NCBI GenBank assembly: GCA_963556495.2
Contig: OY747714.1
Location: 49,730,041 to 49,794,040, forward strand
Direction: 5' to 3'
Source of the DNA: Valencia hispanica
Taxonomy: Eukaryota > Chordata > Actinopteri > Cyprinodontiformes > Valenciidae
Length of the DNA: 64,000 nucleotides
Each line of letters starts with the position of its first letter. Position 1 is the stretch's first letter. Position numbers and translations under genes: made by a program. This document shows positions 10,667 to 22,593 of the stretch, one piece after another. Under the pieces are notes generated by a model. It made no database searches. It had not been told where the DNA came from and was given only the letters and a program-made list of their open reading frames with translations.

Positions 10667-10925
10667 CAGTGATGATGATGTTGGTACGACTATAGACTGC
10701 TCCCTCTCTGGACTCACACCAGTAAACTCCACTATCATATGTGGTCATGAAGGTGATTTTACAGGTTTTTTCCATTTGATTTCCCCCATCCATCTCCACA
10801 CTCAGACTGTCTGGTCGTGTTCCTCCTCAGGGTCCATCCAGCAGAGCTGCTGTTCTCCTCAGAGCTCAGAGACACAGATTCTCCTTTAAAGAACTGAGAT
10901 CTGCTGGGACTCACAGTCAGACCAG
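10667..10925 (-). pseudogene. first Ig domain exon of decayed FcRL-like gene
   Basis: The exon runs from cagcag|ctggtc to actg|gtaaga and is 259 bp, one base more than a multiple of three. The extra base lies in a six-A run after the GWGKSNGK segment and leads to an in-frame TAA. In addition, the strand B cysteine is replaced: the copy at 39872-40135 reads SLRCEENN, while here it is SLSSEENS. The later [11 protein letters not shown] motif is intact. An indel plus loss of a disulfide cysteine makes a functional domain unlikely. Confidence 0.78.
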
Positions 10926-11206
10926 CTGCTGGGATGGAAATAAATAAAACAATAATGTTTATTCTTCACTTCACTGAAAGACAAATTCAACCCAGCTAGA
11001 CTCTCTTGTTTCAGGTTTTGAGGATCTTTTTAAGGTATCATCTGTAAATTGTCTTTCAAACAAAACTTACCAGTTGTCCCTAAAAATATTCAGGTTTTTA
11101 TTTGGGATAAAAATCGTCCTCCATCAATGTTGGAGCTAACCAGGCTAAAAGAGAACGGTGGCAGAAATGAATAACATTAGTGGGACTGATGAAGCAGTTT
11201 ACTCAC

Positions 11207-11242
11207 CTTGGGTTGTTGTGCAGCACAGCAGAGAAGTCAGAG
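11207..11242 (-). pseudogene. leader exon 2 of decayed FcRL-like gene
   Basis: A 36-bp mini-exon between ctcttcag|ctctg and caag|gtgagt encodes LTSLLCCTTQ, the hydrophobic and cleavage part of a signal peptide. Length and phase are the same as the mini-exon at 39747-39782 in the plus-strand FcRL-like gene, which supports both calls. Confidence 0.7.
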
Positions 11243-11343
11243 CTGAAGAGATCAAACTCAGGTCAGTTGGAGCTTTATTGAGCTTTATGATGAGAAGCAG
11301 CAACATTTAAACCACCAAGAAACATCCAGCAGATGAGACTCAC

Positions 11344-11374
11344 CCAGCAGCTTCTGGACAGATGTTCCCTTCAT
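11344..11374 (-). pseudogene. leader exon 1 of decayed FcRL-like gene
   Basis: An ATG at 11374 (minus) starts MKGTSVQKLL, followed by a consensus donor (ctgg|gtgagt) in phase 1. Joined in frame to the 36-bp exon it gives a normal signal peptide, so the leader survives although the first Ig domain is broken. Confidence 0.65.
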
Positions 11375-11629
11375 TCTGCAGCTGGATGAAATGAGACCAA
11401 CAACAGTTTAACAGACAGTAAAAAGCTGTTCTTCCTCTTTGTGAACCACAACATGTCAGAGGCTCTGAGAGCACAAAGCAGGAAACAGTCAGATACAAGA
11501 AGGGAGGTGAAAACACCCACAGCCTTCATCTGAGGTGAGAACAAAACCACTGCTAGAGGAGATCATTATCTCTGCCTTTACTCATCTGTTACAAAGTTTC
11601 TGACTTCAAATATGGGAGGAAAACTACAA

Positions 11630-11945
11630 TTATTGTCTCTCCTCTGATCATGTCCAAATCATCTCAGTCTGGCCTCTCTGACTTTATCTCCAGGAGGACA
11701 ATAACTACAACTTCTTCTTCTCTTTGGGCTTTTCCCTTCATGGATGAAGTGAATAATCTGTCTCCATTTAGTCCAATCTTCTGAATCCTCCACCCTCACA
11801 CCTACTAACTTCATGTCCTCTTTCACCACATCCATAAATCTCCTGTTTGGTGGCTCCAGCCTCAGCATCTTTCTACTGATTTAATCTATATCTGATCATG
11901 TTCAAATCATCTCAGTCTGGCCTCTCTGACTTTATCTTCAGCTTC
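11630..11945 (-). mobile_element. RTE-type LINE 3' end fragment
   Basis: The minus strand reads PNRRFMDVVKEDMKLVGVRV followed by DWTKWRQIIHF, the C-terminal block of an RTE-type LINE. The adjoining tail sequence (atcatgtccaaatcatctca) occurs twice, near 11647 and 11898, so the 3' end is tandemly duplicated. Confidence 0.55.
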
Positions 11946-11949
11946 TACC

Positions 11950-13555
11950 ATAAATCAAGATCAACATGAAGGATTTTCTGGCTGCATTCACATGATTTGC
12001 AGCAAACCTTCTCCACTCCAGCTCTGCTGTAAAGTGGTGGTGGTATGGGGCTGTGGGCTGTGGTGGGCAATGAAAAGAAACGTCTCACATTCTGAGAAAT
12101 CAGCTTCTCTGAAGATGAAGAGACTCAGAACTTCTGAGACTCATTGATTGAAATACAACAGAAACTCGTCTGTTTAAATTTTGTTTTACTGTTTTCTGTC
12201 TTGATTTTTGAAACGCTGGTTTAGTGTTTTATCTGGTGTATTTTTATTTGTTTGTTTGAATTCTGTTTTCAGTCGTACTTCCTATTTTCTTTTGGTAGTC
12301 TAATTCTTTTTCACATTATGTCCCTTTTACTTTCTCTTTTCCTCTCCCTGGGTGTTTTGGAATCTTTTAGTATTTAAAGAATCCGGGTTTTAGGTCATTT
12401 CTGTTTATGGTTGTTTACCTTTCTTGATGTGATTCTTCCTTTGCTGCTTGTGAGTAAAAAACTAAGTTATTTCATTTTAGTTTTTTCTAGGCTCTCACAT
12501 TTTACTTCATTTCGTTGTGAGGCTCTGTGCTTTTAGTTCATTCTCTTAGATCGGTGTTAGTCTTTTTCCTTTGTTTCTAGTTCGTGATGAGCAGCTAATA
12601 AGCAGCTGTTTGTAACTCCACTAGTGTAGATCTGCAGGAGAGAAGTAAAGAAAGAACCAACCATGATTTTGACTCTAATTCTATCTTTGAAGAAAGTAAA
12701 TTATCCCTTTTAAAAGCAAAGATTAAAAATGATGCAGAACATCTGCAGAGGAAAATACTGAGAAAAGATGCAGGGCTCCTTCAAAAAGCTAAATGAATAA
12801 AGAACACAAGCACATAAACAAAAAACTGAAATTCTGAAATGAATATTAACCGGTTTTCTTTCTTATTATAGTCATGAAAGCATGCATTGATTTAAAACAA
12901 AGCAAAGGTCATTGAAAAATGACAACTCTTATTGAACACATGATTCTTTTCCTGCTGCTTCTGTCTGTCAGTGGCGTCCAAACCTTTGATCTGCAGTTGT
13001 GGTATAATTTTCTTCATAAACTGCTCTGAAAACAAAACTGTTAACCTCAGAGAAATTACTCAAATGTTCCACTTTTCTGAAAATAAAAGCTCAAAAAAAG
13101 CACTGAAAAAACTAACATGTTGCTTTGGTCCAACAAGTTTAGTCCATGTTTAAAAAGAAGTTTAAAGGGAATAACATATAAAATATATTTTTGTTGAGAT
13201 GATCTTGAGATAAAGGCATGTGGAAGAACACATTTTTAATGATGAATAGAAAACGTGTTTTAAGAAACAATCTGAAAAGTTGGGAGCTTGCAGCTGGACA
13301 TTGTTCTGGTTGGAAGACTGCTTGAAAGCTGATCCTTTGCAAAGAGGATGTGTGTCAGTTATATATGAGCTTTTCAGGGCGCAGTAACCCCCTCTTTGGA
13401 CCATATTAAACAGCAGAACTAGGCTTTGGTCTTTCTGTAACAGAACGGAGGAGGGCAGTTGGCTGGGTGTCATTTTACTTCTGTTTATTTTAATTGTTAT
13501 AATTTTTATGGCTTTTATGGTGTGTACGTGAAGCATTGATTTTTCTAAATGTTCC
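11950..13555. other. intergenic, unassigned
   Basis: AT-rich sequence with no Ig exon, TE protein motif or array that could be supported on either strand. Confidence 0.35.
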
Positions 13556-13559
13556 CGAG

Positions 13560-14740
13560 TTTTTAGATCTTCTTGTGCTGTATGCGCAGCTGTGTGTGTG
13601 TAAAGTAAAATCCAATAAAAATATTGAAATATAAACTTGTATGTCCCATCCTCAGTCTGATTAACCATGTTTCCTCCTGCCTTTCCAATCCACTGATTTT
13701 ACTAGCTGTTACCTCTTTATGTATGTTATGTAGGTGTCTGCCTTTTCCTTCCTTATCCCATCTTTCTTGCCACATTCTGTTGATTTTGTCCTTAATAACA
13801 CTTTAAGGACACTTTCTGACCTGCTTAATGCAATATCCAGCTCAACCAGTTCTGAAGTAACAGCTTCCTTTGCCAGCATGTCTGCCTTCTCGTTCCTTTT
13901 CACTCCCTCGTGTGCAGGGAGCCATAAAAATCCTATGTGTATGCTCTGTTGGTTTATTTAAAAAATGAGTTGATTAATTTCATCTAATAGATTCTGTTTA
14001 CATGTGGACTTTCCACTCTGAATGCATGCAAGAGATGACATTGAATCTGAACAAATTAGCGCCTTATTGGGTTTTACTTCTTCCACCCATTGTACAGCCA
14101 GAACTATTGCAAACATCTCTGCTGTAAAAATGGCCAGATGGTCTGTTGTCCTTTTTTATTATTAACATTGTATTTCGAAATGTGGACTGCAACCCGTGGT
14201 TTCCTCACCTGATCTTTTGATGCGTGAAAATCTGAACCGCGTTGTCGTCATACATTATATCAATATATTCCTGAACGTTTTGATATACCGATGACTTCAT
14301 TATGTTCTTAGCCTCCAGATCTACCCTGGGAGAACAAAACCTCCAGGGTGGAAATGTTGGTCTACTGACAGATTTGCAACACTCAATGATGTCAGCTTCC
14401 ATCTCCTTAGCCTGCCTGTTCCCATGCCACCCAAAACTGCGTGATGGGCGCCCATACTCCCAGCAGTCTAATAGCACCTTCTTTGTAGGGTGTGTTTCTT
14501 CATGGCCCTGCAGATTAACCCAGTATGACATAGATCATTTTAAACGCCTGAGGTCTAAATGCATTTCTCCTACTTCCACATGTAGTGATGGAACTGGTGT
14601 TGTCCTAAACGCACCACAACATATACGAAGGGCCTTGGCCTGTACTTGATCTAGTTCTTGCATTGATGCGTTAACTGTTGAACTTTAAACTATGCTTCCA
14701 TAGTCAAAAACAGAACGAACCAGTGCAGTGGAAATCCTTT
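13560..14740 (-). mobile_element. I/Nimb-group LINE, RT tail and RNase H remnant
   Basis: On the minus strand the order is an RT-connection-like block (QAKALRICCGAFRTTPVPSL), then a segment leading to NAVQIFT, then an RNase H core with AEMFAIVLAVQWVEE and CSDSMSSL. It ends with LPAHEGVKRNEKADMLAKEA. An RNase H domain downstream of RT is characteristic of I-clade LINEs (Nimb in fish). Several frameshifts and stops show it is an old copy. Confidence 0.68.
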
Positions 14741-14741
14741 T

Positions 14742-14762
14742 CAGACAGACAGACAGACAGAC
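14742..14762. repeat. (CAGA)n short microsatellite
   Basis: Five tandem CAGA units directly beside the I-group LINE remnant. Confidence 0.8.
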
Positions 14763-15124
14763 TTCCAGATTTTTAAAAACTTTTTCTCTCCTTTCAATAA
14801 TTTATCAGTTCTGTGAAAAATGAAGTACACCTCAGCATAGCCACGAGAACATATTCTCAACAGGAGGTGCTGGAAAAAAAGAAAAAAAAAAGCTCAGCTG
14901 CACTTAACTCACAACTCGCTACGTACCAGTGAGTGAAATATAGCCTACTGTGTAGTATACGCATTGATGTGAGTCTCATTATTAGAAATCAAAACAAAAT
15001 CATGAAACACAACACAATGAGACGTTCGATCAGTTATCAATTAAAAACCTTTAATTCACAGATCATTCAGAGCTGAACCAGGAATATCTGCCATATTAAT
15101 TAAGCCTGCAAAGCAAAAATCTTA

Positions 15125-15200
15125 AAGACACAACAATAGAAATAATTAACAATTAATTAACATAATAATAATAATAATAAATAATTAATTAATCAATTAT
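15125..15200. repeat. AT-rich simple sequence, (TAA)n and (TTAA)n
   Basis: A low-complexity AT tract with a TAA/ATA run around 15160-15185, flanked by TTAATTAA-type sequence. Confidence 0.75.
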
Positions 15201-15215
15201 GCAACAGAGTCCATG

Positions 15216-15569
15216 TTAACTGTCCATGGTGCTGATCGTCTTGGCAACAGTAAACAATTTGTCACAGCTGTCCATGTAACTGTGGTGCTGAACAGAAACA
15301 TAATATAATATTGTCCAGTCCCTGGTTCTAACTGTGTTCTCTGTTCCTGAATCGTAAATCAAGGTGGAGAAGAATCTCTCTGGGAGCGCTGGATGCAGAG
15401 AGAGCGAGAATATTTCACTTTCAGCGAAAACTTGGGGGAATATTCTGGCATTCTCTCTCCACAAACACAAAGGAAAGATTCTCTTTGGGAATCTTGAACA
15501 AACAAAAATATTACATGAATCTTTAATTGGCCACCCGCAGTAAAGAACCTTCTGCCAGACCCAGGACAT
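15216..15569 (-). other. open segment, possible hAT transposase remnant
   Basis: A 117-codon minus-strand open segment contains SLSLHPALPERFFSTLIYDS, which loosely recalls the S-x-R-x-FS block of hAT dimerisation domains. No other hAT motif or terminal repeat was found, so it could be chance. Confidence 0.22.
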
Positions 15570-16303
15570 TTAGATGATGTATTTGTTCCATCTTTCCAAC
15601 GGTACCCGCCACATTGCAGGACGCTGAGCGAACTTGGAGTGAACTAGGAGTCTTTAAAAATCTTGACAGCAGCATCTTCACAGAAAGAAAACATGACTGC
15701 ATAGTAAAGTGGATCGGAGTGATTTAACTAATAGTCCGTTCAGATACTGAGGCTATGTGGAAACTGTGTTGGGAGCACAAGTGGCTGTTAGATCGGTTCT
15801 GGATAAGAATATCCTCATCAGGTTTGGTGGAGACAAACCCGTCCATTCTAAATAGAGCTGGGGACATGTCCCCGGTTAAAATGACGCCTATGACTATGAC
15901 TAGAATAATTACACAGAACATTAAACCAGACTATGACGTTTGATAATAATTAGTTTCTAGTTAACTTTTGGTATTTTCTTTTCCACCACTTTTTTCACTT
16001 GAATGCATGTATTTGTTTTAGGGTAAATATCTTTGAGGTCACCAGCAGGGGGTGCTGCAGCACCCCTACTTCCCGCGGTTCTGCACCTCCGTGAACTACA
16101 AGCAGAGTTCTCCCAGAGTCTCATCCACTTCTCTCTATAATATACAGGGGAACACATCCTGATGGTCCTATAAACCCTGTCACATATTGTTCCCCCTGTA
16201 TATGACAGTATTGCAGTAAATTACTGCTTGTTCCCTCTTTAATATACAGAATTATCACAGAATTGAGAAATGATTGAAAGGAGAAAAAGTTTGGAATCTG
16301 GAA

Positions 16304-16454
<151 letters not shown>

Positions 16455-16778
16455 ATTTTGTTGACATATCACTATAATTGAAGACAGCAGCCCCCCCCCT
16501 GTGTACGCGCAGGGCGCGGCGTGTACAGTTCGGGAGCGAGCTTGGATAGAGAACGCGCTTTCCCCCCTTATTTATACAGTCAATGGGCGCGGAGCTGTAG
16601 GGGAAACACAGGTTGACGTCACACTGAACGGGTTGGTTCGGTTCTAAAGGTCGGGTCCATTTGGGCTCTAACAGAACCAAGCGGAACATCAGCGGAAATC
16701 TCCCCAAACTTCTCCTGCTTAAAACTTCAACATTTCTGTAAATGAAAGATGTGAGTTTTGTGTTCGGGTAGAACTTAC

Positions 16779-16863
16779 CAGAACATCCCGAGCCCAGAAC
16801 CCAAACCAGGAGCAGCAGAACCGAATGAGTAATGAGGAGTTTTTCTTTTTCTGTTTTTTCCAA
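16779..16863 (-). pseudogene. orphan leader-like exon without ATG
   Basis: Minus-strand segment ending at a consensus donor (ttctg|gtaagt) in phase 1. It encodes a polar start (EKTEKEK), a hydrophobic core (HSVLLLLVWVLGSG) and Cys-Ser, which is a textbook Ig-receptor signal-peptide layout. The codon in the expected start position is TTG, and a TAG lies just upstream in frame, so no ATG is available. No minus-strand Ig exon follows until the FcRL-like locus at 11.4 kb, which has its own leader. It is probably a relic of a deleted gene. Confidence 0.35.
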
Positions 16864-17188
16864 GGCGTTCCTCCTCTTCTCCTAAACTTTATTATTCATT
16901 TCTCAGTTACAAGACAAAACCCACACCCACGTCATACCACTACTGTATCAATTATCCATACATATCTCACTGATCTTAACTGCACTACTGTGAATACTGT
17001 ATAGATAATCATACTGTATAATACTGAGCAATAATTATAGTTCTACAGCTATTTATTAATACCTGCACTCATATCTATAGCCTGTATAACTTATCATGTA
17101 CCTATATATATATATATAGTCTGTTAAAGTCTTTCATATTTATAACCATAACCTGTTCATAACCTGTTCATCCACTACAGTTATAGCT

Positions 17189-17293
17189 TGTATATACTTA
17201 CACTTACACTACATATTTATCTCCTTCATACCGTGTATTTGTATATACTTACACTTACACTACATATTTATCTCCTTCATACCGTGTATTTGT
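17189..17293. repeat. 51-bp tandem duplication
   Basis: Two nearly identical copies of a unit containing tacacttacactacatat and ending in ccgtgtatttg. A second small duplication (cataacctgttca) lies just before it at about 17150-17175. Confidence 0.85.
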
Positions 17294-17344
17294 TATATAT
17301 TTGTGACATGTGCAATGACAATAAAGTTTTATTCTATTCTATGA

Positions 17345-18002
17345 TAACAATGTTAGAAGGATAGAATAGAACAGAAATTAAATTAATATATTGAATTTCT
17401 GTTTATGGCTGGCCAGGCTAGTAAAGTGACAGATTCACACAAGGATAAAAATATAAAAAACAGATTTCAGAATACTATACTGTACAGTATGTAAGTAACT
17501 TAACATACTGTGCATTTACTGAAAAAATAGCAAACTTTCATTCAAGAAATGTGGAACTAAGCTGGACATTTAAAAAAACTAGAATGTGTATTTGCATATA
17601 AAACAGAAAATAAAACTGCAAACAGCAGAGATGAACAAATGACAGCAGGGAAGTAAATTCTGATAGATGTTTGAAGCAGTGATGGTTATGAATTTTAACA
17701 TCTGCTTATTATTTTCATCCAAAAGCAAAAATGCTCAAACATGGAAATCCAGATTAAGAGCAAAGACAGGTTTTATTATTATTTCACATTTAAGTACAGT
17801 TTTAGAACATTTTCTATTTGTGAGAGATCAAGGAGATTCATTGATTAGATTAATATTTTATATTTTAAACAAACTGAGCTTTAATTGGTTTCTGAGCATA
17901 TCAGAATATTTGTGTCTGGGTTCAAAAGGTTTTTTAAATTTTAGGGTGAATTAGAAAAATCTGTTGAACAGTCTGCCTAAATCCTTCACATTTTACTTCA
18001 TT
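17345..18002. other. intergenic, unassigned
   Basis: AT-rich with no recognised element. The open frame at 17667-17954 has no domain signature. Confidence 0.3.
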
Positions 18003-19080
18003 CAATCAGTTCAATTCAGTTTATTTATATAACGCCGATTCATAACAGATGTCATCTCAAGGCAGGAAAAATCATTTCACTGACAGAGAACAAAGTTAAC
18101 AGTCGAAATAACAGAATGTACTGTAATACAACTGGGGAGTAGTAGGAGAGAAAAGTAGCAGAGTGAAGAAAATTGGTAAGTCTGTCCTCCAGCAGTCTAA
18201 GCCTATAGCAGCATAACTACAGAGATAGCTCAGGATGACCTAAGCCACTCTAACTATAAGCTTTATCAAAAAGGAAAGTTTTAAGCCTGGCCTTAAAAGT
18301 AAACAGAGTGTCTGCCTCACGGACTAAAGCTGGGAGCTGGTTCCACAGGAGAGGAGCCTGAGAACTAAAAGATCTGCCTCCCATTCTACTTTTAGAAATC
18401 CTAGGAACTACAAGTAAACCTGCAGTCTGAGAGCGAAGGGCTCTGTTAGGAACATATGGACCAATCAGATCTCTGATGGATGATGGAGCTTGATTATTAA
18501 GGGCTTTGTATGTAAGAAGAAGGATCTTAAATTCTATTCTGGATTTAACAGGGAGCCAATGAAGGGAAGCTAAAACAGGAGAAATGTGATCTCTCTTTTT
18601 AATATTCATCAGAACTCTTGCTGCCGCATTTTGGATCAACTGAAGGCTTTTAATGGCATTTTGTGGACGACCTGATAGTAAAGAATTACAGTAGTCCAGC
18701 CTTGAGGTAACAAATGCATGGACTAGTTTCTCAGCATCACTCCTGGACAGGATGGTTCTAATTTTAGCAATATTCCTGAGGTGAAAGAAAGAAATCCTAG
18801 AAACCTGTTTAATATGGGATTTAAATGTCAAGTCTCGGTCAAAAATAACGCCGAGGTTCTTTACGTTATTACTGGGGGCCAATTTAAGGCCATCCAGATG
18901 AAGTGATTGACTAATCAGTTTCTGTTTAAGAACTTCTGGTCCAAAGACAGCAACTTCTGTTTTGTCAGAATTTAAAAGCAAAAAGTTTAGGGTCATCCAT
19001 GTTTTTATGTCTTCCAGACATGCCTGTGATCTACCTAACTGACTGGGTTCATCATTGTACAACACTTTGGTCATCCATGT
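18003..19080 (-). mobile_element. L2-group LINE, 3' third
   Basis: A 5'-truncated copy with an intact 274-codon minus-strand frame (19074-18250). It covers the region after the RT active site: [43 protein letters not shown], and the LKTFLFDKAYS stop. The 3' UTR follows, down to a tail seen on the plus strand as TTCAATTCAGTTTATTTATA. It shares this end with the copies at 30284, 51114 and 52681-57232, and shows the intact C-terminus that the 52681 copy has lost to a frameshift. Confidence 0.88.
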
Positions 19081-19124
19081 TGTAGTAAATGTGCTTTATA
19101 AATAAATGTGAATTTAACTGAATA

Positions 19125-19290
19125 GCCCTGCATGTTTTAGATGTTTCCCTGCTGTAACCCAGCTGCTTTAGATGACTGCAGTTCAGCTGAAGCCTGTTAA
19201 TCAGCCATCAGGTGAAATCAGGTGTGCTGAAGCAGGAAAACATCTAAAACATGCAGAGCAGGGTGCCTTGAGTAGCAGACCAGGGAAACA
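19125..19290. mobile_element. non-autonomous DNA transposon (MITE)
   Basis: A 27-28 bp inverted repeat (gccctgcatgttttagatgt... at 19125 and its complement at about 19231-19258) encloses about 80 bp. This motif belongs to a fish MITE commonly placed near hAT elements. The usual outer termini are degraded. Confidence 0.6.
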
Positions 19291-19595
19291 GTGGTGTAGA
19301 CAGGTCATCATGTATGATGTGTTGGGTTGATTCTGATCAATCTTCTCTCTGCAGTATGATCCACCCACAGGATGTCTGCTTTCACACCATCATGGTTATT
19401 TTACTTTGACTCATTCTGCTGACTTGAATTCATAGAAACCATCAAGTTTCCTTTAAGTCACTGAATGTGGATAAAATCAGATCTGTCTCCCTGCAGCTGG
19501 GAGAAAAACTGCTGCTCTCTGTTGAATCCTCCTCCCTCGTTGCCATGGTTCTGACTCCGGTTCTGCTGGTTAATATGGGCTGTCTGGTGTTTCAG

Positions 19596-19682
19596 AGAGG
19601 GATCCAGCTGTCATTTATTCAGCAGTCAGAACAGACGACATCAGTTATGGACAGATAGTCATCAGAGAAAACAGGAAGAGAG
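19596..19682 (+). CDS. orphan ITIM tail exon of an Ig receptor
   Basis: An 87-bp phase 1-1 exon (tttcag|agagg to gagag|gtaaat) encodes RDPAVIYSAVRT, then DDISYGQIVIRENRKR. Both VIYSAV and ISYGQI fit the ITIM consensus (I/V/L/S-x-Y-x-x-I/V/L). Such tails recruit SH2 phosphatases in FcRL/CD22-type receptors. It splices in phase to the exon at 19774. No Ig exon was found upstream on this strand, and a hydrophobic stretch at about 19540-19590 is out of frame with it. It is either the 3' end of a gene with undetected exons or a relic. Confidence 0.6.
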
Positions 19683-19773
19683 GTAAATTCATCTGCTGTT
19701 GTTGAGAACTGAACACCACAGTTTATGCAGATATGAGCTTTATTAAGATCAAATATGTACCTCTGTGTTTCAG

Positions 19774-19886
19774 AACTTCAGCCAGACTCCACTAATGTTG
19801 TCTGTGTGGTCTACAGACAGCTCAAACCTCAACCTCTGAATATTTTAAACTGTGGCTCGTTGTCATCAGAGCTGCAGAGAGAATAA
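19774..19886 (+). CDS. terminal ITIM exon of the orphan tail
   Basis: The acceptor gtgtttcag|aactt opens a phase-1 exon encoding ELQPDSTNVVCVVYRQLKPQ and a short C-terminus to a TAA at 19884-19886. VVYRQL is a third ITIM-type motif. The E-L-x-P-D start resembles the candidate terminal exon at 47614-47753 (ELPPDV), supporting a shared origin. Confidence 0.58.
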
Positions 19887-20097
19887 AACCACAGATCCTG
19901 CTGAAGGAAGCAGCAACATGGTGAAAAAAGTGTTGCTGCTGAAGAAGTCTGAGGTTTTTACGTTGGTGAGTTACCATGAGAACCATGAATCCACCAACAG
20001 TATCAAAGTGAAGCTGCAGCGCTGACATGACTGACTGAGGAACGTATCGGACCTCGATGCTCCATGCAAGCTGTAGGTTCTCTGATCTGTTCCTGGC

Positions 20098-20776
20098 AGA
20101 GGTGGGTAGAGAACCCATAAACCGGACTCAACTAAGAGTAGAACTACGTCAACATATTTTTTACTGAAGTAAAAGTAAAAAGTAGCCGTCCAAAACAATT
20201 ACTCGAGTCAGAGCAAATAAATGTATTTGCTAAAAAGGCTACTTGATTACTGAGTATCTTCTCATTTAATATTTTCTTTTAAATGATGACATAAGACAAA
20301 CAATAATGTAACATTATGGGAAGATTCAGTTATTTTAAAGACCAAAATGAAAAATCTGAAATATATTTACAAATTGAAATTTAAGCGGAAGAAACACTTT
20401 TCTAAGTCAGATTTTTTCAATATAATACCATACATTTTGACGGAAATTATCTTCTTACCTTGTTCTAAGATATATATGTGCATGTTTACCATATATTCAC
20501 CTGACCTCAAAATGCAACAACAAACGCAGCAGATAGAAATACATTAGACAAACTAAGTTTTGAGTAGAAACAGGTTTTCATGTGTGTGTCTGGTGTATTT
20601 TTTTAAACATGTTTCTTCTTCATTCAGTGAATTTACTCAGAGTGAAAAGAACATCTAGAAATGTTACTCAAGTAAAATAAAAATGTACAGTGTACTAAAA
20701 CTACTTGTAAAAGTACATTCTTTTCAGAAAAGTAAATGTAACTGAGTATTGGTAGCTAGTTACTACTAACCTCTGG
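20098..20776. mobile_element. non-autonomous DNA transposon, AGTAAAAGTA family
   Basis: The element begins CAGAGGTGGGTAGAG, contains aagtaaaagtaaaaagtagc, and ends in the inverse terminus (taacctctg). The same family occurs in opposite orientation at 24203-24993 and as a fragment at 28160-28330. There is no coding capacity. Confidence 0.65.
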
Positions 20777-20779
20777 TTC

Positions 20780-22590
20780 CTGGATGTTGTTTTTTCTTAT
20801 CTTTGTGGAAGAATTGAACCCATCAGCGAACCATGTTGGCATCAAGACTTCATTCTGAACAGACATCATCAAAAAGATCATTTATATAGATTTAACTGTC
20901 TAAGAAAATGTATTTGGGAAGCTGAAATAGTTTATTATAATCCTATTTGACTCGCCATTGGCTGCCGCCATTTCTTTTCCTTGGAGCTGATTGGCTGGAC
21001 CCTCAAGAGTGGACAAAAAGAAGACTGGATGTTAGCTTCTGTGGTAGAGCTGAGACGGTTTCCACTGTGTGTATTACTGCCTAATACGGTACATTAGGTG
21101 GTCTTAACTATCCATGGTTTAGCTATGAGTGGACACCAGGGGTCCACTGTGTGTATACATGTGTTTACCAGCAGAGGGTCTGGATGATTACCACCACAAC
21201 CATGACCTCAGTCTGGATATATTTATATGAAATCTGTTCTCAGCTTCTCTGGGAAACTGGTGGCTACAGCTTTTTATGAATAACTGGAAACGATTTTCAA
21301 TAATACCATGAATTATCAGTCTGTGGATGAATGATGTTAGTTAGTCAACAGCAGCACATGTTCAGCCAGTTTTCCAAGCTTTAATCGCTCCATGCATCAT
21401 GTTGTACAATCTGCAGGACGTGAAGTTTTACAGCAGCTGTTGTGAGAAAAGCTGAAGCTCACAGTGACTCAGCAATAATTACAGACACTTTATTACATCA
21501 ACATAATGCTTTATTTATTTTCATAGACCGACTGTAGATCAAATGTAAACAGTAAAACAGAGACAAATTAAATCTGGCTGATCGGACACACTGGACACTT
21601 TGATCATAAATAAATACAAATAAAATGACACTGAACTATAATTGCAGCCTTCTTTGTGGAGAAAATGAAAACAAAAATAAATATTTCACATGAGACACAC
21701 TGGGCAGCGTTTTAGCTCAAATAAATAACAGACACATGATCAATGCTACAAACTGCTTCAGAGAACATCAATAAAAATAAATATTACACATAGAGGGGAA
21801 TTTAGCTGTATGATAATAAGTCTGTGAGCCAAAGCTCTGATGGTTTATTTAACACAGGGATGAACAAAGTGCAGCCCAGGGGCCATTTGTGGCCCTCGGA
21901 ATGATTTTGGCCCTTTTGAGCACAACTCAACAATAAATCAATACATTTGGTTCTTTCAACTCGACCTTATGGCCGCCATTGGTAAAAAGTTCAGACATCT
22001 CTGATCTGACCTCCACCAGGAGCCTTGAAACAGTTTATTACAACATGAGCAAATGAAGCTTTATGAAGGATGGACGGTTTTCCTCCAGCTATGATGCTTT
22101 GGCTCTATGGTGCCATCTAGTGGTCAATAAATATAAAACAGGCAGTTTGAGCCTGACACCATAGGTTTGGTGTGTGCAGAATTAAATAATAATATCAAAA
22201 GCAAATAGCATTTATAATATTTCAAAAATGAAAGCTAATTTAAAGCCCACCAGGGTCAGCCGATTCTGTGTGGTCCTCCTATTATTTTTTTCCTGAACCG
22301 AACCGCTGGCAGCAGCAGAACAAGACCCGACCCAGAAGGAGCCATAACTACAGTAAACGTCATTATTCCATTGGTCTGCTGGAGCGTTCTGTGGGACATG
22401 CAGGAAGACATTCAGTAAACAGCAGGAGCTTGTGAAGCTCATCACCTCATGGGTTCAGCCCCCTTGAGACCTCAGAGCTTTCAGCATTTTTCCCTTTAAA
22501 GTTAATAAATCAGGTAATGAAGGAGATGCTGCTGGAGGTTCTCTGTCTCTGATTGGTTGTCAGCAGCAGATCAGTGCAGACCTCCACCTC
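20780..22590. other. intergenic, mostly unassigned
   Basis: At 21850-21990 a gcagcccaggggccatttgt motif resembles a common fish DNA-transposon repeat. The rest shows no supported gene. Confidence 0.35.
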
Positions 22591-22593
22591 CAC

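Noticed and set aside
19497..19595. TM helix in frame with the ITIM tail (LVAMVLTPVLLVNMGCLVFQ)
   Set aside because: It is one base out of frame with the following exon, and an acceptor lies right between them; it may be intronic sequence.
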